Of a stretch of 64,000 nt of DNA, positions 10,440 to 23,315 are shown in pieces. Origin of the DNA: Ixodes scapularis (Eukaryota; Arthropoda; Arachnida; Ixodida; Ixodidae). The notes under the pieces were generated by a model that saw nothing but the letters and a program-made list of their open reading frames with translations, was not told where the DNA came from and ran no database searches. Both the position numbers and the translations under genes were made by a program. Numbering within the stretch: position 1 is the first letter of the stretch; every line of letters starts with the position of its first letter. The DNA is taken from the NCBI RefSeq assembly GCF_016920785.2, contig NW_024609880.1:35735152-35799151 (forward strand), written 5' to 3'.

Positions 10440-12287
10440 ACACTGACAGGGTATATTTATGCTCGCCAAAGTTTTTATTTGTACATGACATGAGAGCCCA
10501 ACTACCCAGAAAAACAATTCGCCGCGCGAAATTTGTTTTCTTTCCTCCTGAAAACAGCTGATCGAGAACTGGCCTGCTCGAGTCGCGCTCAAGGCCCGTT
10601 CACACGTTGCATTTCTTCCTCCCCAGTCTAGTTTCCGTTTCCAGCAGTTGCGCTTTTTTACTGTATGAAAAATATATGTGACGCTGTAGCAAAATATTGA
10701 CTGGGCAGTCTTCAGACACCGTAATAAATCGGGGGACGCTCCTCCCAACCTCCTTTCCAGCGTGCACTCTGCTGAAGTGGAAAGGTGTGGGAAGAGTTTC
10801 CCCTGGAACTCAACCTGACGGCGAGACGCTTTCAGGCAGCAAAGTGGATCGTTGGGCCAGTTGGTGAAAGCGCCGAGAAAATACAAGGGCCATGACATCT
10901 CAGTCCTTGTCTTTTTTTGGCACTTTTACATTTCAAAAGCTTTCAGGCAGCTGGCATGGGCGCTGTCATAACTAACCTTCAGTTTTTGCTTCCTCTTATT
11001 TCATTCGCTTCGCTTCATGCATTACCGCAGCTGGACAGGTTATTACCACTTAAAGTGCTACTCCGTCCTCGGCGGCATAGGCCTTTCTGGGGGCTCGTCA
11101 ACGCCCACTTCAGTGGCTCAAATTTATCGGTAAGAAAATTCAAAGATCAGCAATGGCGGCTCAATTTGGCGCGTTTTTACAACGTCTATAATATCCGCCC
11201 GCATAATGATGAGAGTATTAAGGGTAAAAGGTGATAAATGTGTTTATTGGCACAGCTTCCACACAGCCAAGCGTCGGAGGCAGTCAAAAGGCAGAAGCCC
11301 GTGCGACCAAGTGCTGGCCGTTTCCTCGGCTGTATGTCAACAAGGGTTATACAAAACTTATTGAGCACTTAGGACACGCGACACACTCCTGCTGAAGTCG
11401 CAGAGTTCGTTCCTGGCCCCGGGCAGGCACGGATGCGTGCGCTCCGGTAAAGAAGGGTAATAGGCGCTCTCCGCGGAGGGGAAAAATGAAGCTTCATGGC
11501 GTCGGGTGCAGGCGCAGAGAGGGATAGAGGACAGCCTGTCCGGCTAGATATCCGGGGGACCAACCGGCCAGCGAGGGGCCAGCCGGCCAGCGAGGGGCCA
11601 GCGGCAACAGCAACGAGTCGGACACGCGCAATTTTTTTTACACCGGCAATTATCATTAGTTTATTTTAGGGCGTACATTTATCGCCATGTGTCCGTCGCT
11701 GTGTGTCAATGTCAATCACCGTGCAAGCGTGGCCGTGTGTTCATCGCCGGTACCACGGCGCATGCGCCGGCGAGCACAAATCTGAAAAACAAAATGCTTG
11801 TGCCAGCTGCGAAGTTGTGGGGGTAGAACCCAGGTTCCTGTGCTTCTAAAGTATTAATCCACTCGGCCACGAATCTTTATATCCTCTTTAATACATAGAA
11901 ATAAAGCCTGCGGCTGCAGAATATCAGGTCAAACGCTCATTAACAAGACAACTAAGGATCATGGCCCGGGGGAGGGGGGGAGGGGGAGGCACTGCCCCCT
12001 CCCGGATCTCACCAGGGAGGCACGAGCCCCGATGCCCCCCCCCCCCCCCCCCCCCCCCCGTAGTCTACGCTTATGGTGGGGAGAACCCCGCGAGTATGTC
12101 TTGCACTCAACTCTCAGCTAGAAAGCAATACAACTTAATACGAGCGACCCCACCAACATATTGGGCTATCGGTTCAGGTCTTGCCTTACAGCGCTGCTCG
12201 TAGAAGCTGTTCTTGAAACTGATTTCGAATGTTTCCAATAGTAAAGGCATGGCCAACATGTTAGCAAAGAATACAATAGAAATAGAT
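10440..12287. other. unassigned stretch with low-complexity runs
   Basis: No gene is supported. Present are GC-rich blocks at 11390-11610 (including a short duplicated GGCCAGCGAGGGGCC-type motif) and a G-rich run at 11967-11985. A poly-C run lies at about 12036-12059. AAGCTTTCAGGCAGCTGGCATGG at about 10935 recurs in diverged form near 19275, suggesting a dispersed repeat. Confidence 0.35.
11815..11872 (-). other. tRNA-like relic (possible SINE head)
   Basis: On the - strand, GTGGCCGAGTGGATTAATAC resembles the A-box/D-arm of a class II tRNA and GGTTCTACCCC resembles a B-box, at roughly tRNA spacing. I could not close a proper acceptor stem, so it is at best a degenerate tRNA-derived sequence. 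Confidence 0.2.
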
Positions 12288-12293
12288 TTTATT
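12288..12293 (-). promoter_or_regulatory. poly(A) signal for the - strand gene at 12445
   Basis: TTTATT on the + strand is AATAAA on the - strand, about 150 bases downstream of the stop codon of the terminal exon. Confidence 0.45.
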
Positions 12294-12444
12294 GTAAATG
12301 AAGATTATTGCGTAAAAAATTGTTAACATCACAAAAATAAAACTTGCATATGTAATGTTTATAAAAGACTAGAACCTTATAGTTATCACAGAACGCCCAA
12401 GCTTTGGACATCTTGTGCAATTGCACCCTCAATGTGCAGTGTTA

Positions 12445-12560
12445 CTACTTCTCTAGCTGCTGCTTCGCCAGGCGTCCCTTTGCATGGGCGAGCCACGACT
12501 TCAGGGCCTTCTCAACTTTGTAGTCCGTTGCCGCAAGCTTCCTATTGGCACGTAGATACC
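12445..12560 (-). CDS. terminal coding exon of an unidentified gene
   Basis: On the - strand a pyrimidine-rich run followed by TTTGTTCCAG forms a good 3' splice site, and the exon starts at 12560. It enters in the middle of a codon (two bases), then encodes 37 residues from YLRANRKLAATDY through KSWLAHAKGRLAKQQLEK to TAG at 12445-12447. The peptide is lysine-rich and probably helical, as expected of a charged C-terminal tail. I do not recognise the family. A poly(A) signal lies about 150 bases further on. Upstream exons should lie at higher coordinates but none could be identified, possibly because transposons fill the intron. Confidence 0.45.
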
Positions 12561-13064
12561 CTGGAACAAATAAAAAAAAATGGAAGTAATAAATATGTTT
12601 TTCAAAGTTCAAGGGGGGGTATGAACCTAAAGTCAGCCATGGTCTGGGAAAACGAAAAGGCAATCAGGTCCAAGGTGTTTTTTTAGAACGTAAAGCAACT
12701 TCAGATTAGTCAGCGGATTCCTAATAATAATTTATAGCTAGCCATTTACAGTCGTTATTTGAGACATACGTCTACTGTATCAGTGGCATAATGCAGAGGC
12801 AGTCTAGGGTCCACCACACAAAACGGTGTGCCAAAATCTCTGCGCTTGAAAAGACGCCAAACCGTGACGTACTTGCTGCAACAGTATGGCGCAGAAATAC
12901 GAAGCTACGGCCAGATCAGATGGATAAGGTTTACATCATCGTTAGGTGTCCTGAAGGAAACCCACACTTTGAGCAACACAGTTAGTGGTTTTGCCGCATC
13001 GCGTGCTCCGAGGTGAGAGGGCCCACACGAGGTAAAGACGCGAACGTCGTGTCTTACTTCTAGG

Positions 13065-14025
13065 CAGGGATGGGCAGTATTTCAAATACAAGTATTTGAA
13101 ATACGTATTTCAAATACTTTGTGTATTTTGCATTTGTATTTAATTACAAATTCTCACCCAACCCGGCAGATATCTGTCGAATATGTTTACTTTCAAATTG
13201 GGTAATGTATTTGACGTGGGTATTTAAATACTAAAACGTGGGTATTTCAAATACAATTGTAATTAAATACAATTTTCTGGGCGAAAATACATCCCTCAAA
13301 TTTATTGTCACGACTCATTTTGCTCATCCGAAGACGTGTCCAGAGCAGGAAGAAAACTACGTTCTACACCGAATGCACTGTCTCTCAATCAAGCACAAGC
13401 GTTTAGTGACTTTGTGATTACGGTGCTAGTCCAAAGCAAGAATAGTGACGAAATCGACGTTCACATTCAGACTGGCTAAATAAGTGCCTGTGACAGCTTG
13501 TGATGCTTTCCAGCTTGATTTCCATCCATGTTTTTGCCTGGAACATTCTAAATGCGCGGGTTGTCCAGATTTTCGTAACTGGTGCGAGTTGCAACATATA
13601 AAAAAATTCTCTGGCTAGGGCTGCGCGTCTTGGTTGTCTCAGTTCTTTGTTGGTCTATACCAAAATGTAGTCGACAAAAAAAGCTGCTTGAAGCTCTGTA
13701 CTTTTTTCACCTATTACGTCCAAGCTAATTCAATTTTTTTTGTGATTATATTTCTCTTACGTTACTAGAGCCTCGCACATTAACTCCCGAGTGTGGGATG
13801 CAAAATTAAAATGAGATACCCAGAAACCGGTTGCAGGTGCCCTGAAGTCGCTGACGCAAATTTTGAGGGAATGTATTTGGAAAAGTATTTGGAGGAGTCC
13901 AAATACATTTGGTTGTATTTGTATCTTGCACTTAAATGCTTCTTTGGAAATGTAATTAGATTTGTAATTAAATACATTTTAATTTTTGGACGAAGTATTT
14001 TGTATTTGTATTTTGCCCATCCCTG
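13065..14025. mobile_element. non-autonomous hAT element with 8-bp target duplication
   Basis: The element starts CAGGGATGGGCA and ends TGCCCATCCCTG. It is flanked by identical 8-bp copies of CTTCTAGG (13057-13064 and 14026-14033), the hAT hallmark. Both subterminal regions are runs of variants of the motif ATTTGAAATAC/TATTTGTATTT. The 961-bp body has no transposase. The intact target duplication suggests a fairly recent insertion. Confidence 0.85.
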
Positions 14026-14243
14026 CTTCTAGGCTTACTCGGCGAGATACAAACGAGGAACTACTCTGGCCCAAATCACATCGCTGACTTGAAGGGATAC
14101 TTCCGTCGCGATGGGGAAGATGAATAACATGAGGTTGCAGTAGGATATAGGAAATCCCCTGTTCCTGGCGACCCAGGAGCGAGCTCCGGAGTGCGGACTC
14201 GTCGAGTTAGCCGCACACTACACGAACCCGTCGGCAAGCAATT

Positions 14244-17200
14244 TTGCAGTGGAGGCTGTGGCCACTGCCACAATCTGCGGCAGTGTATTTGTTCATTGTG
14301 TGTTGTTTTAATACTTTGTTCTGCGCAGGATGGCTTCTTGAAAAGACGGCCATAGACGCGTCACCCAGGAAGTTCACCGGGAGGAAACACGGGCCCATCC
14401 GTTTTCCCAAGTGCTCAGGGTGGCTGGCACTTGTTCGGCGTGATGAACGGTTCAAGCGGGCAGCTCTCCACCCGCGGCAACCTCCAAGCGGAACGGGGCA
14501 AGTACGTCAGCGTCGAGGGGACCAGTTGGAGCAGGCCCCCTGCTGCATCGCGGTGAGTGGGACAGCGTGCGACGGACAGGTCGAGATTGTCTGCCGGCTT
14601 CGCAAGAAGAGTCAGCCGTTGTGGATTGCTATTGCTAGCAATTACAAAGCAGTTCTGTGACACGAGCCGCATCAGTAAACAACCTTACGTTTCTTATCGT
14701 CAACTGCCGAAGTAGAAAAAACAAATCGGACGATCTTTCTGGTTTTATCTCGGTCACCACACCCGATGCCATTATCGTAACCGAATCATGGCTTGACGCC
14801 TCTGTCCTTGACAAGGAAGTATTTCCTCCGAACTATAACGTTTACCAAGCTGATAGAAATAATTATGGTGGTGGTGTATTCTTGCTTGTTAACCAGAACT
14901 TACATAGCTCTCCAGTAGACATTAATGGTGTGTTTTGTGAAACAGTGTGGTGCAAGATTTCGCTTTCTCAAGGTAAATCTTTGACAGTAGGCGCGTTCTA
15001 TATTCCGCCGTCGAACACGGCGCAGTCTCTTACGTCGCTGTACAACGCGATGTCCGTTGTGGCACCGGGAAATGTAGTTTTGGGTGGGGATTTCAAGCTC
15101 CTAGATGTATCTTGAGCAAATTATCGTCCTGTGACTACTCATTCATCGTGTGTCTATTCAGCGTTTTTGGATATTGTTAATGACTGATTTGTATCAGTTT
15201 GTCACGGAGCCCACTAGAACCAGTGCCAGTCGATGGACTTATTCTTGTGCAATAGGCCGTCAACTGTAACCTCCGTTTCTGTAATACCAGGCATAAGCGA
15301 CCATGAAGCAGCTGTAGCGACAATAAAACGTTCAAATGTACCACGATATAAAAGCCAACCAAAAAAGGTTTACATGTTCGGCAGAGCTGACTTTGGTGGC
15401 CTAAGTTTTGATCTTATGGATTTTTTTGCCTCGGTTTGAGGTACAGAGTGTGTCTACCAATATAAACGCTTTGTGGAATTTATTTAAGGATAATATAAAA
15501 GAACTGCTTCACGTTTACGTAGATAGTCAGCGCAAGGCGCAAGCAAGATAAGCCTTGGACAAATCCGGAAATTAGACGTTCAATATATAGAAATAAGCGT
15601 ATTCTCGCACGGTATAAAAACACGAACGATTCATCTACGCGCGATCATCTTAAAGAGCTCCTACGGGAGCTCAAAAATAAAATAAAAAATGCAAAGTCCA
15701 AATATTTCTTTCGTTTGGTCAAAAAATTAAAAATTGCCCTAAGGAGCTCTGGAAATATGTTAAATCTCAACGAAAGGATTTGGCGGGTGTCCCTCCACTT
15801 GTAATTGACAACGCCCTTGTCACAGACGACAGCCTAAAAGCAACTGCATTCAATGGGTATTTCAAGTCTGTCTTCTCAACTTCAACACCTGCATCTCTAC
15901 CGCCAACTGTTGACGTAATTAATGATGCTATGGACGACATTATCTTTGATCATAACGGCATACGTAAATTATTAAGCAATATCAGACTGGGAAAGGCCAC
16001 CGGACCGGACGGAATTCCCAACATTTTTTTTTAATCATGTGCTGATATCGTCGCATCATATCTAATCATACTATACACGAAATCGTTAGAAAGCGGCTGT
16101 CTCCCTGATGACTGGAAAAGTGGAAATGTGGTTCTAATACACAAGAACGGGGCAAGAAATAATGTAAGCAACTATAGGCCAATATCACTAACGAGTGAAT
16201 GCTGCGAAATAATGGAACATACTATCTATTCAAGTCTTGCGCGTCACCTAAATAACCACAACTTCTTCTCTACAGTTCAGCATGGTTTCCGCCAAGGTTT
16301 ATCATGTAATGCACAATTACTCGAATTTTATCACGACCTTGTTTATTCGTTTGATAAATTAGGCTGTGAAACTGATTGCATTTTTTTTTTTATTTTAAGA
16401 AAGCATTTGATGTAGTCGACCACTCACTTCTGCTTCACAAGCTGCGTAGTCTGAACATCGATACAAAAGTCCTGCAATAGACTGCAAATTATCTCGGAGA
16501 CAGGAAACAACGTGTCGTCATTAACGGAATTCACTCATCATAGGTAGCTGTAACATCGGGTGTACCACAAGGTTCAGTTTTAGACCCCCTTTTTTTTTCT
16601 AATTTTTATAAATGATATTCCAAACGGAATCTCATCTCACATCAGGTTGTATGCGGACGATTGTGTTTTTGTATAAAGAAATACGCGGAGACGCAGATGT
16701 TGAAGTTCTACAGAGTGACCTAGATAGCATTTCAAGGTGATGCGACAGATGGAAGATGTTTCTTAATACATCCAAATGTATCCATGTTAGATTTACAAGA
16801 AAACGTAAAGTAATTCCTTCAGTTTATCTTCTAGGTAACCAGCCTTTGGATCTTGCTACTGAGGCAAAATATCTTGGAGTTTTGTTGTCTAATGATTTGA
16901 GATGGAACAATCACGTCACGGGTTTACGTTCTAAAGCTAGCGGCATGTTAAGTTTCCTTTGTCGCAACTTTCGGCAAATTTAAGCAGACCTGAGACTCTT
17001 TATTTCTCTTACGTTCGATCAATTTTAGAATACGCGTGTATTGTGTGGGACCCGCGTACGCAAACATGTATTAATCAAGTAGAAAGGATTCAAAACCAAG
17101 CGGCTAGATTTGTTTCATATAATTATAACTTCAGGGAAAGCTCCTCAGAAATAAAGCGCACAGTGGAATGGAAATCTTTGCAGTTTAAAAGGAAATGTCT

Positions 17201-17642
17201 ACGTTTAAAGTTCTAGCACAATCTTTATTATGGGAACACAGGTCTAGATAAGTCAAAATATTGTATAACGCCTTCCTACGTTTCCCGGAGGATTGATCAT
17301 TCCAAAAAAAAAAAAAAGTCGAAAATTCTGTCAAGGACTGATGTCCTAAAGTAGTCATTTTTTTCTCAGACGATCCACGAATGGAGTATGCTCCCGGATG
17401 CCTTAGTAGAACTTTCTTCTGTTTGCTCCTTTGTTGACACTATCATGTTGATGTAAGGTGCCCATCATCCTTTGTTGTATCAATTTTTTGTTTGTTAGCA
17501 CTGTACTGAGGATATTGTGTTTTGTTTTATGTGGCATCTTCTGTATATATTGCTGTTCTGCACTATTTCTCATGTACTATCCCCCCCCCCCCCTTACTGT
17601 AATGCCCACTGGGCGAAGTAGGTAATAACTAAATAAATATTG
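14244..17642 (+). mobile_element. non-LTR retrotransposon (LINE), family 1, near full length but decayed
   Basis: The element carries an APE-type endonuclease, then reverse transcriptase, and ends with TACTGTAATGCCCACTGGGC followed by an A/T-rich short-repeat tail (ACTAAATAAATA). The same 3' end recurs at 40440-40495, which defines the family. The 5' border is uncertain: an open frame at 14244-14660 may be its 5' region. Without a search I can place it only broadly in the jockey/CR1/L2 range. Confidence 0.75.
14657..17216 (+). pseudogene. LINE pol (APE endonuclease plus reverse transcriptase), broken
   Basis: The endonuclease begins with LTFLIVNCRSRKNKSDDLSG and continues with IIVTESWLD, YNVYQADRNNYGGGVFLL and a GGDF motif near 15090. 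The reverse transcriptase shows KATGPDGIPNIFF near 16000, LPDDWKSGNVVLIHKNG, NYRPISLTSECCEIMEHTI and QHGFRQGLSC. The catalytic YADD is at 16650-16661. The thumb-like region has LEYACIVWDP and IQNQAARFV. At least five frame breaks or stops (for example at 15115, 15437, 16033, 16413 and 16981) make it inactive. Poly-T slips inside coding segments (16023-16033, 16380-16393) are typical of decay or of homopolymer sequencing error. Confidence 0.85.
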
Positions 17643-17644
17643 GA

Positions 17645-20600
17645 GACACCGTAACATTAGAGAAAGAACGCCCTTTCGTCGCTCAGGCCTTACTTTCATC
17701 ATTGTCTCCTTCACCGGCAGATTGGCCAGATGCTGACAGGGTGGAAATCGAGTGTAACATGCACTGCGTGACGGTACTTTCTTACCTTGGACTGCAGCGA
17801 AGGCTACGGGCTCAAGGTCACAAGTTTAAGCGTTGCTCATCTTGTTTGGTAACAGGTGCAGTGAAAGCAGCAATCGAAACTTCGAGCTCGGACTCGTAGT
17901 CCTCACCTGTGTTCAAGGTAACCCTGGGATTCACCACTGTGTCCGCGGACGTACCGCGGACCTGCGGTCTTGTCCGTAACGAGGTCAAGGACACGTGACA
18001 TGCACATTTCCCAGGTCCGCGGACCGGGTTCTTAAGATTTGGCCGCCGTGTGAATATTTCTTAAGATTTGTCCGCTGTGGGAATACACAAGTGTCAATAA
18101 AGACAAGGAATGCTGGTTTGAAACGAATTTATGGCTTGGCAACTTTTATAACTTATATACACGAAAACTCACGACTCGCTGTACGACGCGGCATAATATA
18201 AAGCATCGTGCATCCGAGCGAGCATTCGCTCACTCAATCATAACGCATTTCATTGAAAGGGAAAGGAATAGAGGCTGGGTGTCTTGAACTGGAGACATTG
18301 GGTCCAACCTGAGCTGGGAATAGACCGATCTCACGAGGAGTTGCGCGACGCCACCGCTACCGCGGTGCATTGTGGTACCTGTAGTTCTTCCCAGTTTTCC
18401 GGCCGCGTCGGTACGCATTGTACGCCCGGCGTTTAGAAATTTTCGGGTTAGCACGAGACTTTTAGCCAGGTGTTGACTCATGGTTTTTAATTGGTGGCTT
18501 CACATGTTGTATGCCACGGAGCTATAATAGCAGCACCAGGCAAAAAGGCCTCGGATATTCTGTCTTCTGTCTTCCCGCAAGAAAGCATGGCAAAGAAAGG
18601 TCGACAGAGCCGGACAGAGCAGCAGGAAAAATAGCGTTTTACGATTTGCTTCGCGATTTGCTTCATAATTTATATGCAATTATTGCACGTCAGCTCAAAT
18701 ATGTAAGATTACAGGGCACGAGACATAGAGCGTACGGAAGTGTTCCGTAAGCTGGAATCTCTCCGACCATTTGCTCCGTAGCGGCCTATTCGTTGGTCTA
18801 TCTCAAATAGGACCTCCGCACTGCTTTGCGGAGGCCGTTTTTAATACACTTCTTACTCTGTGTATTTTGGTGGTTATAACTGTCATTACGACGACATGTT
18901 TCAAGCACAACTGCGCTTCAAAAGATCAAGACAATCACTAAAAAAGAGCAGCGATTTCTGATATGCACCACTTGATATAAAACAATTTTTTTTCGGAGCA
19001 GCCTTCATTTTTTTTTTTTTTTTTCATACCAACGCGAAAAGAATTCATAATGCAATTTAGAAGTGCAACACACACTTACCGCCAAAAATGTAACAAACGA
19101 ACCTCATCCATTTTGTGGTGGTCTATTAGGCTGGTGTTACTGATCCATTCTGCACTAGCACCAGTCGAAACCGCAGAAAAAAGCTTCCCACCGTCGGGCG
19201 ACTGTTAGCCGTTCGGATCTTGCGCAAACAAAATAAACCTGAATAGAAACTGTGCACGAAAAATCATCTCCACCCCAAGCTTTCAGGTATCTGGCATGGT
19301 TGCTTCTTTTTGATAGATGCTAATTATTACGGCACGTCAGGCATGGCCTTTCTGTAGATCAGTTCTTTGTGTGCAGGCTTCTCCCGCTGTTCATCTAAAC
19401 TCAGTCGCACAGGCTGTCATCCAGAATGAAACCCTTTTAGAAAACAATCGCTGACCGAGAAAGTTTATTTAGCTCCTCTTCCTTGATGGCTGATTAAACG
19501 TTATGCACAAGACTGAGTACCACCAAGCTCATTTTTTCATCACATTTGATGCTGTTCCGTGATGCTACACCGAGCCGATGGTCCCTCGAATTTTCTTGTT
19601 CTTTGCTAATGCACTAGATTTTCACTTGTTTGCAAGGCAATTGAGACATCCGAGGAGTCGGAATGCTCGAGTAGTGGCGCCGTTGTCTTTTTGTTTTGTT
19701 TTTTCTGCGGCCGCAGTGGGATTACCCCGTGAACAGCAGTGGGCTCACGCGTTCACGAAGACGAAGAAGCACACGACGACGAAGCAGACGACAAAGCGAT
19801 TCTAAAGCGATAAGAAGACTGAAACTGCTTTTCTGCCCTTGCTGAGGAAAGTAAGGCATCACAAACAACACAATCTTATGAAGTAAAAACATGCAAGAGA
19901 ATCAAGGTGATACTGGGGCGTGCCAAATGATAATCTATGATGATGTACGTACGCGCAGCCGATTGTAGCCGGGAAGCCGGGAAGGGATGACTACAAGTAG
20001 CATGGCGGCGGCACCACTTCCGGAATGTGCGCGCCTGCGCAGTTCGCTTGGTGACATCAGTCTATTAGGGGTGATGGGGAGGGGGGATAAAAATAAGAAA
20101 GGAGAGGAGAGAGAAAAGAAAAGAAAGGATGAAAGGGAACTTAAATATACACATGGCTATGTATGGCTTTTATGTGTTGAGAATGGGGACTAGTCAACTC
20201 CTGGTGTGTTGTGTATATGTGACTAGATGGTGCGTGGGCTAGGCTGAGCGCATCGCATCCGGGGGGACAGCTGGCGCCATCTATCGAGCTTTTCAAGTGA
20301 AAATGATCTCTACACGAAATACGTCACAAAAAGTGAGGTCACGCGATAACTTCAGGTGTTTCGTACGCTTCGCTTGGGAAGGCTACAACTGCGTACTCCT
20401 GCCAACGTCCGCTGTGCAGCTGTACACCGCTTACATAAAACTAGTTTTTTTTTTTTTGACGAATTTCTGCAGCAACAAGCGCTGCGTCGCTATGAACTTG
20501 CGGAGCCGAAGTTCGTGGCGCCTCGTGCGAACCTCCCTCGCTCCATACATCCGGCGCGTGTCAAGGACATTTTCTTCCCAGTGCGGTGAACGAACAAATC

Positions 20601-21123
20601 GGGCAGCTCAGGTGGTATTAGCGATGTGCGCGGCCAAAAGCGTCGCTGCGGTCAGCTTTCCACCATTGGCCAAACCACGGACATATGAGCACTGTCAGAT
20701 TGTCAACTTTGACGGTGCTGGTTTCGGATTGCGATGGCTCCTAGCTTCCACTGTGCTTTTTAAACACACCATCGAACTCGTCGTCGCACCCGATGATAAG
20801 TAGCCAGACCAGCAACTGGTGACGTCACGGCGAGGCAAATCCCAGTCGTGACGTCACGGAGGGAAACCATAAGAGGGCGCCACCGAAACATCTCGGTGCT
20901 AATACACACATAAAACACGGCCGGGGGATCGTGCAGCTCGCTAGGTTACGCAGGAAAATAGCGACACTGCGATCCCTTTTGACATCGGTGAGCTGATTTT
21001 CCTTCTCGTATCACACTGCCCTACATTCCCCAATTCGTTCTTGTCCTTTCTGTGAATGTAGCTATTCACTTTATGCTCCGCTTCACATCATGCACGATAG
21101 CAAAGCCAACGCTACAATCCCAT
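17645..21123. other. unassigned stretch
   Basis: No gene could be supported. There is a short CCGCGGAC-rich cluster (17940-18025) and a hairpin CCTCCGCA...TGCGGAGG followed by T residues (18811-18840). CpG-rich blocks occur at 20500-20700 and 20820-20880, the latter with repeated GTGACGTCACG. Open frames here show no domain I know. Confidence 0.35.
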
Positions 21124-21314
21124 GTAGTCAATCAAGCGACGTGAAAAGTGCACCGTCACGACTCTCGTCATCCTTTGTACTTTTGGTACTACTGAATGCG
21201 CAGTGAGCTTGCGCTTTTTTCTGGGTGTGAGTTGTTTAGCCGGTCCCAGCAAATGTGCAAAAGACGACGAGAGTCGTGACGATGAACTTTTGAAGCTGCT
21301 TGATTGGCTCCAAT
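21124..21314. mobile_element. foldback MITE, same family as 61604-62336
   Basis: The left end GTCAATCAAGCGACGTGAAA and the right end (inverted) GAGCCAATCAAGCAGCTTCA pair, and the arms continue through CGTCACGACTCTCGTC. The ends match those of the element in the last intron of the lectin gene. Confidence 0.55.
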
Positions 21315-21984
21315 ATGAGCGTGCATGTTCTAAGCATAGTTAGTTATTTAAACTATGATCAAATAAATAAAAAAACAAACACAGCCGGTTTTTTTTTTAG
21401 CAAGTATTTTTTTGAAGCTAACGACTCTCGTTGCAGTAACATGCACGATTAAATATGTTTAACGCTTGTGCAACGTACTATCGCAGTAAAAAAAAAAACA
21501 AAAAAAAAACGTCATTGCGTGTAGTCAAATAAATCGGCCAGTTAACCAGGCAAAGTGGCCCCACCAGCGACTTCTATGTAAAAAATACACAACTCGCTAC
21601 GCTAAAACAAATTAAAAAATTGAATCTATTTTTCTTTTTTTTTCTTTTTTTTTGCGGCCCGACGGTTTTATTTTAATTGAACAAAAGAAAATTATTGCTT
21701 TTTACAATGCTCTACAATTTGACGATAAAATATTTAATTTCCAGGCTATAGTTAGTATATTTACAATTTTGGCAAGTAAAGAAAAAAAAAGAAAAAAAAT
21801 GACTGCCAAATAACTCTTCTCTGTGCGCTTAGTTTTTGTTTTTGTTTTGTTTGTTTTTGTTTTTGTTTTATAGGGACGTGCTGGCAGAAATCATTAGCAT
21901 CGTAATTGGAGGTACCACAATGCATATTTCAGTATATGTATATCGGCGAGACAGCATGCTGTATTTCATTTTTTTTTATTAAAA

Positions 21985-22180
21985 CGCTAAGACTTAATCA
22001 TGATGTTTATACCATGACACTGGGAAGGAAACTTGAAGATATATTAGAAGAAACAAAAGAAAGGTGACAGACCGGCGTCTCGATGAGACGCTTGTCTGTC
22101 ACCTTCTGTTTCTTATAATATATTTTCAAGATTTTTTCACAGTCACGGGGTTTAAACATCACAATTAATACGCGCCAGGT
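21985..22180. repeat. foldback palindrome
   Basis: The arms meet around 22073-22085. GAAACAAAAGAAAGGTGACAGAC at the left pairs with GTCTGTCACCTTCTGTTTC at the right, and the arms extend outward through CTTGAAGATATATT and GATGTTTA with increasing mismatches. Confidence 0.6.
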
Positions 22181-22589
22181 CGCCTGCACGTTAATATTTC
22201 TTTCACGTTAAGTGTAGTTTTGTAGTCAATCGTGGGAAAAGTTTGTCCTGCACTAACCAGCTTGAAACATCCAGCTTTTCCCCCTGCTTCCAGCAGAAAA
22301 AGGTCAAGCTTCATTAAGTTTAAAAATGAGAACATCAGCGTGTGAGGCATGTTTTTTTCAGTTAATATCAGCCTAAAGTGGAAATCGTTAAGTGCCCCTA
22401 GCCAACAGGCATCACCCGTTCACACTGGAAGTGGATCAGCAACAGCGATGCGGATCCCCAACCGCGAAGCGGATTGGCGCTTTTGTAACAGCCAAGCGGC
22501 TGTGATCGTAAAGATGGGGCTCGGTTTTGCCGATTGCGCTTCAAAATAGTTATCGAGACAATGCGTTTAATATTAAATATTCTTACCCA

Positions 22590-22760
22590 ATGCACATTTT
22601 GTCTAGTTGGACATTTTGACCTGGGGGACATTTTCACTCGATTGATCTTTGTCTCGCTGGACATTTTGACTTGAATGGACATTTTTGTATCGTTGGACAT
22701 TTTGACTTGTTTGGAGAATTTAACTCGATGAACAGTTTGGCTCGTTTATTCACGTTTTGA
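22590..22760 (+). repeat. 18-bp minisatellite, block 1
   Basis: About eight degenerate units of GGACATTTTGACTCGATG follow one another with a period of 17-18 bp. The - strand frame through it reads a six-residue repeat of the HRVKMS type, which is a by-product of the period. The block ends near 22760. Confidence 0.75.
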
Positions 22761-23315
22761 CCGGTACTGATACAGACATTTGTAAACGCTCCAAACATAT
22801 ATGCAGATTCGCTCATTATAGAACTGTCATTATGTGATCACTTGCGGAATTATAAACTTAAACCGTCGTTGGCAATTCTTTTTTACAAGCGACACTTAAC
22901 TCAATATTGTTATTGGATTGCAGCAAAGACCATACGTTTTGTAAACTTGATAAGACAATAGCAACACTAGCCAAAAATCAAAACAGTAAAAAAAAAAAAA
23001 TTAACGGCGCTTTTCTTGTTTCAACGGGCGGGGTGTGCTCTCTAATAAACTTTTCACAAAATTACCCAGTCAGTAATGCGCACAGAACGAGCATAGTTGG
23101 CCACAGTGACTTCCTGAACTCATACTTTATTAGAAATAGCTCTTTGCACGCGCGCTCGAGTGCAAAAAGCTATTTTCGCCAATCGAAATTAGCGCAAAAC
23201 AATCAACGAGAATTTAGAAAAATACAAAAAAGTGTCACCAGTAGGTTTAGCATTTGTTCCATTTATTACGGCCTAGACTGAAATAGTGTAACCTATTTGG
23301 TATTTCGATCTAAAT

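Noticed and set aside
18811..18840. GC hairpin followed by T residues, like a bacterial terminator
   Set aside because: The window is eukaryotic and no gene ends here; the match to a rho-independent terminator is coincidental.
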